DNA of 26,486 nt from DATKSS01 sp035468355. Its GTDB lineage: Bacteria > Chloroflexota > Dormibacteria > Dormibacterales > Dormibacteraceae. A model generated the notes under the pieces. That model did not search any database, had not been told where the DNA came from, and was given only the letters and a program-made list of their open reading frames with translations. Below, one piece after another: positions 6,874 through 15,736 of this stretch; the first letter of the stretch is position 1, and each line of letters starts with the position of its first letter. The stretch covers positions 1 to 26,486 of the forward strand of contig DATITA010000167.1 of NCBI GenBank assembly GCA_035468355.1, in the 5' to 3' direction. A program made the translations under genes and the position numbers.

Positions 6874-6968
6874 TGTCGGCGCAGATCCCTTACATCATCA
6901 CTGGCGTGGTAGCGCTGATCGTGTCGATCTACCTCTTCGTAGCGCTGCTGTACCCCGAGAAGTTCTGA
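6873..6968 (+). CDS. kdpF: KdpF, small stabilising subunit of the K+-transporting ATPase
   Basis: A 31-residue peptide from ATG 6873. It has one transmembrane span and the C-terminal signature LLYPEKF typical of KdpF. It lies directly before kdpA, with one base between the TGA and the GTG start of kdpA, and overlaps the stop of the preceding 29-residue peptide. KdpF is a single-helix subunit that stabilises the KdpABC complex in the membrane. Length (E. coli KdpF has 29 residues) and position make the assignment firm despite the small size. Confidence 0.88.
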   Translation: MSAQIPYIITGVVALIVSIYLFVALLYPEKF

Positions 6969-6969
6969 G

Positions 6970-8694
6970 GTGGTCCTCGACATCGTCGGCGTCGTCATCA
7001 CCTACCTCGCTGTGGCCGTGGGAGCTTGGCTTCTCGCCCCGTACCTGGTCAAGGTCTTCCAGGGCCAGCGTGTTTTCCTGAGCCCGGTGCTGCGACCCGT
7101 CGAACGCGGCGCCTACAGGCTGATGGGGGTCGACGAGACGAAGGAGCAGACGTGGATCGGGTACGGAGTCTCGGTGCTTGCGGTCACGATTGCGAGTCTC
7201 CTTTTCACCTACCTCGTGCTGAGGCTCCAGGACAAACTGCCGTTTAACCCGATGGACTTCGGCCCGGTGCCCGCTGACCTTGCCTTCAACACGGCGGTCA
7301 GCTTCACCACCAACACCAACTGGCAGAACTACACGGGCGAGCAGACGATGTCCTACTTCTCTCAGATGGTCGGCCTCGTCATGCACAACTTCCTGTCGGC
7401 GGCCACGGGCATCGCCATGGCGGTCGCCCTTGTGCGGGGAATCTCCAGCCGGCGGGTGAAGACGCTCGGCAACTTCTACGTCGATGTAACACGGGCGACC
7501 CTTTACGTCCTGATCCCGCTCGCCTTCGTGGCCGCCTTGGTCCTGGCATCTCAGGGCGCTGTGCAGACGCTCTCCAGCTATCCCGTCGCCCACACGCTCG
7601 AGGGCGCCGCCCAGACGATCGCGGTCGGTCCCTTCGCCTCCCAGGAGGCGATCAAGGATCTCGGCAACAACGGCGGTGGCCCGTTCAACGCCAACTCCGC
7701 ACACCCGTTTGAAAACCCGAACGGCTTCACCAACCAGCTCGAGATCTTTCTCGAGCTCCTGATCCCCTTTGCGCTGGCGCTGATGTTCGGCCGCTGGGTC
7801 GGGAACATCAAGCAGGGCGTCGCCATCGCCGCGACGATGGGGATCGTCCTGTGCGCGGCGTCGGGGATTGCCGCCTGGGCCGAGCAATCCGGCAACCCCG
7901 CGCTCACGAAGATCGGAATCAGTCAAACCAACACCGCAACCCAAGCCGGCGGCAACATGGAGGGCAAGTCGGTCGTTTTCGGGCCCATATATTCCGCCCA
8001 GTTCGCGACCGCCACGACCGGCACGAGCACGGGATCGGTCGACTCGAGCCATGACAGTTTCACGCCGATCGGCGGCATGGTCCCCCTGGTGCTCATCCAG
8101 CTCGGCGAGGTCACGCCGGGCGGCGTTGGCGCGGGGCTATACGGGATGCTCGTCTTCGCGGTCCTGGCGGTGTTCATCGCTGGCTTGATGGTGGGTCGAA
8201 CGCCGGAGTACCTGGGCAAGAAGATCGAATCGAAGGAGGTGCGGCTCGCCTCGCTGGTCATCCTGACCAGCGCCTTGAACATACTTGTGTGGACGGCGAT
8301 TTCGGTCGTCGTCCCGGCCGGCTTGAAGGGCCCTTTGAACCCCGCCGCGCACGGGTTCACCGAGATCCTCTACGCCTTCTCGTCCACCAACGGGAACAAT
8401 GGCAGCGCCTTCGCTGGCCTGACCGGCAACACCGTGTACTACAACACCGCACTCGGCATCGCCATGTGGACCGGGCGGTACATCTTCTATATCCCCATCC
8501 TGGCTCTTGCCGGCGCGCTCGCGGGCAAGAAGGTGGTGCCGGCCGGCCACGGCACGTTCCAAACCGACACGCCCCTGTTCGTGGGGCTGTTGATCGGCGT
8601 GATCATCATCGTCGGCGCGCTCACCTTCTTTCCGGCGCTTGCGCTCGGCCCCCTGCTCGAGCAGTTCCAGCTGGCCGCCGGCCACCTCCACTAA
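6970..8694 (+). CDS. kdpA: KdpA, K+-binding channel-like subunit
   Basis: A 574-residue polytopic membrane protein from GTG 6970. Filter-type loops of the KdpA/Trk superfamily are visible: TNTNWQNYTGE, then GNNGGGPFNANSAHPFENP, then LGEVTPGGVGAG, and FSSTNGNNGSAFAGL. Four such loops form the K+ selectivity filter. Length is close to E. coli KdpA (557). It passes K+ into the complex that KdpB energises by ATP hydrolysis. It sits between kdpF and kdpB with four bases before the kdpB ATG, as in a standard kdpFABC operon. Confidence 0.98.
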   Translation: MVLDIVGVVITYLAVAVGAWLLAPYLVKVFQGQRVFLSPVLRPVERGAYRLMGVDETKEQTWIGYGVSVLAVTIASLLFTYLVLRLQDKLPFNPMDFGPVPADLAFNTAVSFTTNTNWQNYTGEQTMSYFSQMVGLVMHNFLSAATGIAMAVALVRGISSRRVKTLGNFYVDVTRATLYVLIPLAFVAALVLASQGAVQTLSSYPVAHTLEGAAQTIAVGPFASQEAIKDLGNNGGGPFNANSAHPFENPNGFTNQLEIFLELLIPFALALMFGRWVGNIKQGVAIAATMGIVLCAASGIAAWAEQSGNPALTKIGISQTNTATQAGGNMEGKSVVFGPIYSAQFATATTGTSTGSVDSSHDSFTPIGGMVPLVLIQLGEVTPGGVGAGLYGMLVFAVLAVFIAGLMVGRTPEYLGKKIESKEVRLASLVILTSALNILVWTAISVVVPAGLKGPLNPAAHGFTEILYAFSSTNGNNGSAFAGLTGNTVYYNTALGIAMWTGRYIFYIPILALAGALAGKKVVPAGHGTFQTDTPLFVGLLIGVIIIVGALTFFPALALGPLLEQFQLAAGHLH

Positions 8695-8698
8695 AGCC

Positions 8699-10768
8699 AT
8701 GCAGCAGACGATCCAGAAGCGCGAACGGCGGAGAGGGCGAAGCAGCCTGACCGACCGTGCGATCCTCGTTCCAGCCATCCGGGCGAGCTTCGCCAAGCTC
8801 GATCCGCGGTGGATCGCCCGCAACCCGGTCATGTTCGTCGTCGAGGTCGGGGCGGCGATCACAACGATCATCTTCGTGATCGATCTCTTCAACGGGACTC
8901 CGGGCTTCAGCGGGCCCAACAGCGAGCTGTTCGTCGGTCAGATCACCGTCTGGCTTTGGTTCACGGTGCTTTTCGCGAACTTCGCGGAAGCCATGGCGGA
9001 AGGCAGAGGCAAGGCGCAGGCCGCAGCGCTACGCAAAACTCGCTCCGAAACGATCGCCCGGCGTCTCGTGGATGGCCGAGAAGAACGCATCTCCTCTACG
9101 CAGCTGAAGAAGGGCGACCTTGTGGCCTGCGAGGCCGGCGACGTGGTCCCCGGCGATGGGGATGTGATCGAAGGCATCGCCTCGATCGACGAGTCGGCGA
9201 TCACTGGCGAGTCGGCGCCCGTGATCCGCGAGGCCGGCGGCGACCGCAGCGCCGTCACCGGCGGCACCAAGGTGCTCTCCGACAGAATCGTGGTCCAGAT
9301 CACCGCCAACCCGGGTGAGACCTTCCTCGACCGCATGATCCACCTGGTCGAGAGCGCGTCCCGCCGCAAGACGCCCAACGAGATCGCGCTCAACATCCTG
9401 CTCGCCGCGCTGACGATCATCTTCATGGTCGCGACCGTCACCCTGCAGCCCTTCGCGATCTATTCGGGCACGTCCGTCACGATTACAGTCCTGATCGCCC
9501 TGCTCGTCTGCTTGATCCCCACGACAATCGGCGGGCTGCTCTCCGCGATCGGCATCGCAGGCATCGACCGCCTGATGCAGCGCAACGTCATTGCCCTTTC
9601 CGGAAGGGCGGTGGAAGCCGCAGGCGACGTCGACACGCTGCTGCTGGACAAGACCGGCACCATCACCTTTGGCAACCGCCAGGCCTCTGAGTTTCTCCCG
9701 GTGCCCGGCGTGGCGATGGAGCGACTGGTCGAAGCGGCCGAGCTGGCGAGCCTCGCCGACGAGACGCCTGAGGGTAAGTCGATCGTGACCCTGGCGCGCC
9801 GGCTCGGCTCCAAGGAACACGCCATGGATCAAAAGGCGATGATCTTCATTCCCTTCTCTGCGACCACGCGCATGAGCGGCGTCGACTACAACGGCCGTGC
9901 CATCCGGAAAGGTGCCGACGACGCAATCGCTGCATGGACCGGCAAGGAGCTGCCAGGCGACGTCGCCGGCCAAGTGGCGACGATTGGTCGCGCGGGCGGC
10001 ACACCGCTGGTGGTGGGCGAAGACGGTGCCGTCCTCGGCACTGTCCATCTGAAGGACATCGTCAAGCCTGGCATTCGCGACCGCTTCGCAGAGCTGCGCC
10101 GGATGGGACTGCGGACTGTGATGATCACCGGTGACAACCCTCTGACGGCGGCTGCGATAGCCAAGGAGTCAGGTGTGGACGACTTCCTCGCCCAGGCGAC
10201 GCCCGAAAAGAAGCTCGAGCTCATCAGAAACGAGCAGTCTCAGGGCCGCATGATCGCGATGACCGGCGACGGCACGAACGACGCGCCGGCCCTGGCTCAG
10301 GCGGATGTGGCCGTGGCGATGAACACCGGAACCCAGGCGGCCAAAGAGGCGGGCAACCTGATCGACCTCGACAGCGACCCGACCAAGCTGATTGAGATCG
10401 TCGAGGCGGGCAAGCAGATGCTGATGACACGCGGTGCTCTGACCACTTTCAGCATCGCCAACGACGTGGCGAAGTACTTCGCCATCATCCCGGCCATGTT
10501 CTTCGTAGCCCTGCCGGAGCTGAACGCGCTGAACATCATGCAACTGCACAGCCCGAATAGCGCGGTGCTCTCCGCGGTGATTTTTAACGCGCTCATCATC
10601 ATGGCCCTGGTTCCCCTGGCCCTTCGCGGCGTGCGGTACCGGCCGATCGGGGCCGCGGCCCTGCTGCGCAACAACCTGTTGATCTATGGCCTGGGCGGCA
10701 TAGTCGCGCCGTTCATCGGCATCAAGCTGCTTGACATCGTCATCACTGCGGTCCACCTGGCCACCTAG
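8699..10768 (+). CDS. kdpB: KdpB, P-type ATPase subunit of the K+ pump
   Basis: A 689-residue P-type ATPase. I chose ATG 8699; the open frame extends upstream only into kdpA. The actuator loop TGES is at 169-172, with Ser172 corresponding to the inhibitory phosphoserine known in E. coli KdpB. The phosphorylation motif DKTGT begins at Asp317, and the hinge motif TGDGTNDAPAL is present. Length is near E. coli KdpB (682). KdpB hydrolyses ATP and moves K+ delivered through KdpA. It is cotranscribed with kdpA and kdpC. Confidence 0.98.
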   Translation: MQQTIQKRERRRGRSSLTDRAILVPAIRASFAKLDPRWIARNPVMFVVEVGAAITTIIFVIDLFNGTPGFSGPNSELFVGQITVWLWFTVLFANFAEAMAEGRGKAQAAALRKTRSETIARRLVDGREERISSTQLKKGDLVACEAGDVVPGDGDVIEGIASIDESAITGESAPVIREAGGDRSAVTGGTKVLSDRIVVQITANPGETFLDRMIHLVESASRRKTPNEIALNILLAALTIIFMVATVTLQPFAIYSGTSVTITVLIALLVCLIPTTIGGLLSAIGIAGIDRLMQRNVIALSGRAVEAAGDVDTLLLDKTGTITFGNRQASEFLPVPGVAMERLVEAAELASLADETPEGKSIVTLARRLGSKEHAMDQKAMIFIPFSATTRMSGVDYNGRAIRKGADDAIAAWTGKELPGDVAGQVATIGRAGGTPLVVGEDGAVLGTVHLKDIVKPGIRDRFAELRRMGLRTVMITGDNPLTAAAIAKESGVDDFLAQATPEKKLELIRNEQSQGRMIAMTGDGTNDAPALAQADVAVAMNTGTQAAKEAGNLIDLDSDPTKLIEIVEAGKQMLMTRGALTTFSIANDVAKYFAIIPAMFFVALPELNALNIMQLHSPNSAVLSAVIFNALIIMALVPLALRGVRYRPIGAAALLRNNLLIYGLGGIVAPFIGIKLLDIVITAVHLAT

Positions 10769-10784
10769 GAGCCTTCGAATCCAG

Positions 10785-11369
10785 ATGTTGAAATCACTGC
10801 CAGGAGAGATAGTGCAAGCCATCAGGCTGACGCTTGTTTTCGCGGTCGTCACCGGCCTCATTTACGGCGTCGGCATGACCGGGATCATCCAGGTGCTCTT
10901 CCACAATCAGGCCAACGGCAGCCTGATCATCAAGAACGGGCAGGTCGTGGGCTCGACCCTGATCGGCCAGCAGTTCAGCGCCGACAAGTACTTCCAGGGC
11001 CGGTACTCCGCCAACGGGTATGACGCCAGCAACTCGTATGGCAGCAACCTTGGACCGAGCAACCAGGCGCTCATCGACCGTGTGGCAAGCTCGGCCAGGA
11101 CCTTCCGCCAGGTCAACGGGATGGGCCCGAACGACCAGGTGCCGGTTGACATGGTGACGGGCGACTTCAGCGGCTTTGACCCCAACATCACAGACGCGTC
11201 CGCTCTGCTGCAAGTGAATCGCGTCGCCCAAGCCCGCGGGTTGGACCCGTCAAAGTTGCGGGCGGTGGTCGAGAATCACCTGCACGGCCGGATCCTGTGG
11301 ATCTTCGGCGAACAGTACGTGAACGTCCTGGAGGTCAACCTGGCGCTGGACAACGGAGAGGCCGGATAG
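10785..11369 (+). CDS. kdpC: KdpC, periplasmic-side subunit of the K+ pump
   Basis: A 195-residue protein from ATG 10785, 16 bases after kdpB. One N-terminal membrane span (about 13-37) is followed by a soluble domain. Family motifs include GSTLIGQQFSADKYFQGR, the NQALIDRV stretch and FDPNITDASALLQVNRVAQAR. The usual 'VTASGSGLDPHIS' motif reads VTGDFSGFDPNIT, a mild divergence. KdpC raises the affinity of KdpB for ATP and stabilises the complex. Length matches the family (about 190). Confidence 0.96.
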   Translation: MLKSLPGEIVQAIRLTLVFAVVTGLIYGVGMTGIIQVLFHNQANGSLIIKNGQVVGSTLIGQQFSADKYFQGRYSANGYDASNSYGSNLGPSNQALIDRVASSARTFRQVNGMGPNDQVPVDMVTGDFSGFDPNITDASALLQVNRVAQARGLDPSKLRAVVENHLHGRILWIFGEQYVNVLEVNLALDNGEAG

Positions 11370-11400
11370 GCCGGCGCGGCCTGGGAATAATCGTCTTGCC

Positions 11401-12510
11401 ATGCAGAACGATCCACCCAGGCCGGTAGTCGAGCCCCACGTGCATCCTCATCCAGCGGCCTCGGCCGGTGTACCGGCCGCGCGCGGTCACCTGAAGCTCT
11501 ACCTCGGCGCCACCCCCGGGGCCGGAAAGACATTCGCCATGTTGCGCGAGGCGCATGACCTCGCCCGGGTGGGGCATCACGTCGTGGTGGCTTACGTCGA
11601 GACCTACAACCGGCCGCGCACCGTCGAGCTCCTGCAGGGCCTCGAGATCGCTCCACGTAAGGTCGTCTCGTACCGCGGCGCCTCCCTCGAGGACATGGAC
11701 CTCGATTGGGTGCTCGAACGTAAGCCTGAGATCGCCCTGGTCGACGAGCTGGCACACACGAACGCGCCGGGCCTACGACACTCCAAACGCTGGCAGGACG
11801 TCGACGACCTTCGTGCCGCGGGCGTCAACGTCATCTCGACCGTCAATGTCCAGCATGTCGAAAGCGTCAAAGACCTGGTCGAGAAAGTGACTGGGATCGT
11901 CGTGCGAGAGACGGTGCCCGACAAAGAGATCGACAGTGCCGACGTGGTGCAGTTCATCGACATCGCTCCCGAGGCGCTTCGGAAGCGAATGCGCCACGGA
12001 AATATCTACACGGCAGAGAAAGTGGACGTCGCGCTTGCCAACTTCTTCAAGCCCGGCAACCTTGCCGCGATGCGGCAGATCGGACTGCGCCTGGTAGCCG
12101 ACTCGATGGCACGAACGCGCAGCGTGGTCGACTCTCCAGAGGACGTGCTGGTCGCGGTGTCCTGTGGAGAGGCGTCCGAAGAGTTGATGCGCCGCGGCGT
12201 GCGCCTCGCACGGCGGCGTGGCGGGTTCTGTCTGGTGGTCACGGTCGTGGCAGACCCGGCGGAGGATGCCCGGGTCGACCCGTATCGCTCCCTCGCCGGG
12301 CAGCTCGGGTGCTCGTTCGCGGTGCTGGCCGGGAACGACCCGGCCCGAGCGATCATCCAGGCCGCCCGCGACGCGGGTTCCGACCACGTTGTCGTCGGCG
12401 AGCCGCGCGACGGTCGCTGGATCGACCGTTTCCGTCCCAACATGATCGACCGGATCATCGACGGGCTGCCTGATGCGGACGTCCATGTCATCGCGAGGTT
12501 CGCCAGGTGA
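11401..12510 (+). CDS. Stand-alone KdpD N-terminal sensor (KdpD plus USP-like domains)
   Basis: A 369-residue soluble protein equal to the N-terminal half of KdpD. The KdpD domain (about 30-240) carries Walker A GATPGAGKT (36-44, Lys43), VDELAHTNAPG with the Walker B-type acidic pair (about 114-124), RHSKRWQDVDDL, and STVNVQHVES. A universal-stress-protein-like domain follows (about 255-369), the region that binds c-di-AMP in Firmicutes KdpD. There are no membrane segments, HisKA or ATPase domains; those are encoded 5 kb upstream at 4860. The gene follows kdpC by 31 bases and overlaps the next gene by four. It probably senses K+ or a nucleotide signal and acts on the separate kinase in trans. 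Confidence 0.93.
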   Translation: MQNDPPRPVVEPHVHPHPAASAGVPAARGHLKLYLGATPGAGKTFAMLREAHDLARVGHHVVVAYVETYNRPRTVELLQGLEIAPRKVVSYRGASLEDMDLDWVLERKPEIALVDELAHTNAPGLRHSKRWQDVDDLRAAGVNVISTVNVQHVESVKDLVEKVTGIVVRETVPDKEIDSADVVQFIDIAPEALRKRMRHGNIYTAEKVDVALANFFKPGNLAAMRQIGLRLVADSMARTRSVVDSPEDVLVAVSCGEASEELMRRGVRLARRRGGFCLVVTVVADPAEDARVDPYRSLAGQLGCSFAVLAGNDPARAIIQAARDAGSDHVVVGEPRDGRWIDRFRPNMIDRIIDGLPDADVHVIARFAR

Positions 12511-13634
12511 ACCGCAAGCACGAACACCGTCCGGATCCGACGGAGATATTGCGCCAGATCACGGCCGAAGGCCGGCGGCGCGCGGCGCTGCGTGTTTACC
12601 TCGGTTACGCGCGTGGCTGTGGCACGACGACCGCAATGTTGGACGAAGCTCGTAGGCGGCAGAGCCGCGGAACCGACGTTGTAGTCGCCGCCTACGACAT
12701 ACACGATCCGCCCGCGACGGCGCTCAGTTCGCTCGAGGTGATCCAAGCAACGCGTGAGATGCCCGCATCGCGGCCACTCGACATCGCGGCGCTACTCGCC
12801 CGCAATCCGGAGGTCGCGTGTATCGATGACGTCATGGGCCCCGACGCATCAGGGCAGCCGCTCATCGAATCCGTGCCGCGAGTGCTCGCAGCTGGAATCA
12901 CGGTGCTCGCCACGCTTCATCTCCTGTCGCTTCGCAGCGCTGCGGCCGCGGTTAGCGGGATGCTCGGTGACCGCCTCCCCGAGCCGCTGCTGAGCGACGA
13001 GTTCTTCAACCAGATCGATGAGATCGAGTATGTCGACATCACTCCTGAAGATCTGCTGGCTCGCATCAAACAACATGCGATTCTCACACCGGCGCAACTG
13101 GCTGCCGGCATGCAGCGGGAGCTGCGTCCGGCGGTACTCGCCATCCTGCGCGAGACGGCGCTCCGGATGACCGCCGAGCACGTGGACAGACAGCTGTCCG
13201 GGTACCTTCCCCGGACGCAGTCTCCATTCGAGTTCCGCGGACGTATCGTGCTCGGCCTTCCCGTCGCCTCCGGGATGGAAGAACGGATTCGCGCGGTCGC
13301 TCGTTATGCGGCGTTACAGGGGGCCAAACTCTCGGTCGTCACGGTCCGGCCTCACGGGCTGCGGGACGAAGAGAAGGTGTTGCTCGGCGGCTACGCGTCG
13401 GTCACGCACCAGCTCGGAGGGGAGTTCGTGCGACTTGATGACCGTCACGTTGCGAAGGCGCTGGTTGGATATGTCCGCGAGGTGCAGGCCACTGAGGTCG
13501 TGCTCGGTCACCGGCACCGTACCCGATGGCTGTTCTTGGATACGACCAGCGAAGTCATCCGACTGCTGTCAGGTGTCGACGTCCATATCCTTGGGGCCCG
13601 CAACCCCGTGCCTCCCCGCGCAGATCGACCCTAG
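12507..13634 (+). CDS. Degenerate KdpD N-terminal paralogue with altered P-loop
   Basis: A 375-residue protein that starts at GTG 12507 within the stop of the previous gene and aligns along its length with that KdpD-N protein. It has the same opening (YLGYARGCGTTTAML, 31-45), the same Walker B position (VACIDDVMGP, 103-112), a VLATLHLLSL strand equivalent to STVNVQHVES, the YVDITPEDLL segment equivalent to FIDIAPEALR, and a C-terminal USP-like domain (about 246-366). The Walker A Lys is Thr40 and the DELAHTN motif is lost, so ATP binding at this site is doubtful. It is probably a pseudo-sensor that pairs with or antagonises the intact KdpD-N. Its frame is open and long, which argues against a pseudogene. 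Confidence 0.85.
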   Translation: MNRKHEHRPDPTEILRQITAEGRRRAALRVYLGYARGCGTTTAMLDEARRRQSRGTDVVVAAYDIHDPPATALSSLEVIQATREMPASRPLDIAALLARNPEVACIDDVMGPDASGQPLIESVPRVLAAGITVLATLHLLSLRSAAAAVSGMLGDRLPEPLLSDEFFNQIDEIEYVDITPEDLLARIKQHAILTPAQLAAGMQRELRPAVLAILRETALRMTAEHVDRQLSGYLPRTQSPFEFRGRIVLGLPVASGMEERIRAVARYAALQGAKLSVVTVRPHGLRDEEKVLLGGYASVTHQLGGEFVRLDDRHVAKALVGYVREVQATEVVLGHRHRTRWLFLDTTSEVIRLLSGVDVHILGARNPVPPRADRP

Positions 13635-13697
13635 GTTGGGCTGCTCTTTCTAGCGGCTGTAGATCCCTCACCGGCCAACGAGTGGCGCGGGCGAGGG

Positions 13698-13756
<59 letters not shown>

Positions 13757-13773
13757 AATCGCGATCGCCGAGC

Positions 13774-14238
13774 TCAACGTGCCGCTGAAGCATTGAGCAG
13801 AGGCTCCAACCCATCGATGATCTGCTGCGGCGTGGGTGGGCAACCAGCGATCCGCACAGATACCGGGAGCAGGTTCTCCACGGACCCGGCCAACGAATCG
13901 GCACTGGCTATCACTCCGAGGCCGAGCGCGCAATTGCCAAGCGCCGCAACGATTCGTGGCTCAGGCATCGCTTCGTAGGCCGCGAGGAGCGCCGGGCGCA
14001 TGTGTACGGTCACCGGCCCGGTGATAAGCAGTACATCAGCGTGGCGGGGCGATGCGGTGATCGATAGCCCGAAGCGGGAGAGGTCGTAGTGTGGGCCGGC
14101 AGCGGCTGTCAGCTCGTGCTCGCAGCCATTGCATGAGCCTGCGTCCACATGACGTACCGCGAGTGACGATGGCCGTGGAGGCCGTCGCAGGCCCACCTCG
14201 CGGCGAGTGCGGTATAGATCACGCAACAACAGGTACAT
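13774..14238 (-). CDS. Group 4 hydrogenase small subunit (HyfI/NuoB-like)
   Basis: A 154-residue FeS subunit. The four Cys ligands of the proximal [4Fe-4S] cluster are all present: Cys36 and Cys39 (GSCNGCE), Cys103 (LGNCA) and Cys133 (AGCPPTP). GPVT (74-77) and the C-terminal GCPPTPQQIIDGL are also typical of HycG, HyfI and NuoB. Length matches the small mycobacterial homologue Rv0082 (about 159 residues). A strong Shine-Dalgarno sequence (GGAGGA) precedes the ATG. It follows hycE by 40 bases and ends the operon, whereas in Mycobacterium the equivalent gene comes second, after the ArsR gene. It should pass electrons to or from the large-subunit active site at the cytoplasmic face. Confidence 0.92.
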   Translation of the reverse strand: MYLLLRDLYRTRREVGLRRPPRPSSLAVRHVDAGSCNGCEHELTAAAGPHYDLSRFGLSITASPRHADVLLITGPVTVHMRPALLAAYEAMPEPRIVAALGNCALGLGVIASADSLAGSVENLLPVSVRIAGCPPTPQQIIDGLEPLLNASAAR

Positions 14239-14278
14239 GGGACGCTCCTCCTGTGTGGCTCATATTGTCAACTCCTAT

Positions 14279-15736
14279 TCAGCGGTCACAGCACGCGTAG
14301 CAGAGCTCAAAGCTCTTGTTAATCAGTGGAAATTCAGGCAGGAGACTTTGGTTAGCAGCCACCGCGAGTGCGGGCCAGTTTGCGTACGACGAAGTTCGCA
14401 GCCGCAGGCGCGTAATAGTCGTTTCATCACGCTCGATGGCACAGAACGTTCGGCCGCGGGGGCTCTCGACCGCGGCCATTCCCGTCGCCAAGTGCTGGGT
14501 GGCGGACTCACACCCGGCCGGCTTCAAGGTCCCTGGGAGCAGTGAGTCGAGAAGCTCGAATGTGCCCGCCAGCTCGAGCGCGCGCATCTCTACGCGCGCT
14601 CGGACATCGCCGCTTGGGTTCACCGGCGCCGCCGGTTTGAAGTTGGGGTAGGCGAGTCGAAAGCTTGAGCCCCGGGCGTCGTGCTGCACGCCGCTTGCTC
14701 GCGATACCGGTCCCACCGTTCCTAGAGCTGTGGCTTCGGCGGTCGAAATGACGCCAACGCCGTGGAAGCGGTTTTGCACAGAGCCGTGAAAAAGCACCTC
14801 GTGCCATGCGCGATCGGCGGCAAGACGGATCTCGCGCAACTCACGGCGGGCGGCAAGAGAGGTTTGCTCGACGATCTCGATGTCGCTTCGCATGACCTGG
14901 ACCGAATCGAAGAGGAAGCGGTGTCCCGTGAGCGAAAGATTGACGCGCTGTGCGCGCTCCTTGAGCGTCGCGAACACCATATTGCCAGCGGCGAAGCCGA
15001 CGCCCGCACAGGCGGCCCCGATATCGTTGAGGTGGTTGTAAAGCCGCTCGAGCTCGAGGAGCAAAGTCCGGGCCCGGGAAAGCTCGGGGGTCGGGGCCAT
15101 CCCCAGCGCCTGTTCGCAAGCCTGTGCGTAAGCGACGCTGTTGGCAACAGCGCATGCTGCACACGCCCGCTGGGCGACAGCGCACGCTTCGCTAAGTGTC
15201 CTGCCTACGGCCGCACGTTCAAGTCCTCGCTGCTTGTAGAACAGGCGCAGGTCGAGGTGCAGGATGCGTTCGCCGACCACATGAAAGCGGAAGTGGCCGG
15301 ACTCGATGACGCCGGCGTGAATCGGGCCGACCGCAACCTGGTGCGTGTCGCGTCCCCGTACGCTCGTCGTCCAGCGCTCCAGTTGCTCGGGATGCGCAGT
15401 CAGCGGCCGGATCGCCCGGTCGGCGAATACAAAGCCGCCGAGTTCTGCTGCCTCGCGTTCATCCCAATCGGCGGCCGGCACCAGGTCGACAATGGTTGGC
15501 GCTCGTTCCGGGTCAGGCCGGCAGGTGATCATCTGGAATCGGCCATCCCGCATGAACTCCGCACGCAGCTCGACGGCTCCTGGGAGTCCCGCTACGTGCA
15601 GATCGCAGAAGGTATGACCCTTTCGGATCAGGAACGAAACGGCGTCACGCCACTCATGGGGCGGCACCCGTCTGATCTCGGCTTCGTCTGTGCTCGCGAC
15701 CAGCTCTGCGTTGTCCGACCACCGGCCATCTGTCAT
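14279..15736 (-). CDS. hycE: Group 4 NiFe-hydrogenase-like large subunit (HycE/HyfG, NuoC-NuoD fusion)
   Basis: A 485-residue protein from ATG 15736, overlapping the previous stop (ATGA). A short NuoC-like domain (about 20-120, with PAADWDEREAAELGG) is fused to the NuoD/hydrogenase large-subunit domain, where HQVAVGPIHAGVIESGHFRF opens the catalytic part. Both Cys pairs that bind NiFe are kept: RACAAC (Cys192, Cys195) and ELCYACCDR (Cys479, Cys482). The usual ERICGxC and DPCxxC contexts are altered to QRACAAC and ELCYAC. Translation stops immediately after CDR, exactly where HycE is normally cleaved by its maturation protease, so no C-terminal extension exists. Nearest described relative by content is mycobacterial Rv0087. 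The substrate and the presence of Ni are unproven. Confidence 0.92.
   Translation of the reverse strand: MTDGRWSDNAELVASTDEAEIRRVPPHEWRDAVSFLIRKGHTFCDLHVAGLPGAVELRAEFMRDGRFQMITCRPDPERAPTIVDLVPAADWDEREAAELGGFVFADRAIRPLTAHPEQLERWTTSVRGRDTHQVAVGPIHAGVIESGHFRFHVVGERILHLDLRLFYKQRGLERAAVGRTLSEACAVAQRACAACAVANSVAYAQACEQALGMAPTPELSRARTLLLELERLYNHLNDIGAACAGVGFAAGNMVFATLKERAQRVNLSLTGHRFLFDSVQVMRSDIEIVEQTSLAARRELREIRLAADRAWHEVLFHGSVQNRFHGVGVISTAEATALGTVGPVSRASGVQHDARGSSFRLAYPNFKPAAPVNPSGDVRARVEMRALELAGTFELLDSLLPGTLKPAGCESATQHLATGMAAVESPRGRTFCAIERDETTITRLRLRTSSYANWPALAVAANQSLLPEFPLINKSFELCYACCDR

Noticed and set aside
6898..8052. A 384-codon minus-strand frame opposite kdpA
   Set aside because: It is an antisense shadow of a high-GC gene with strong KdpA motifs; the composition is Arg/Gly/Asp-rich.
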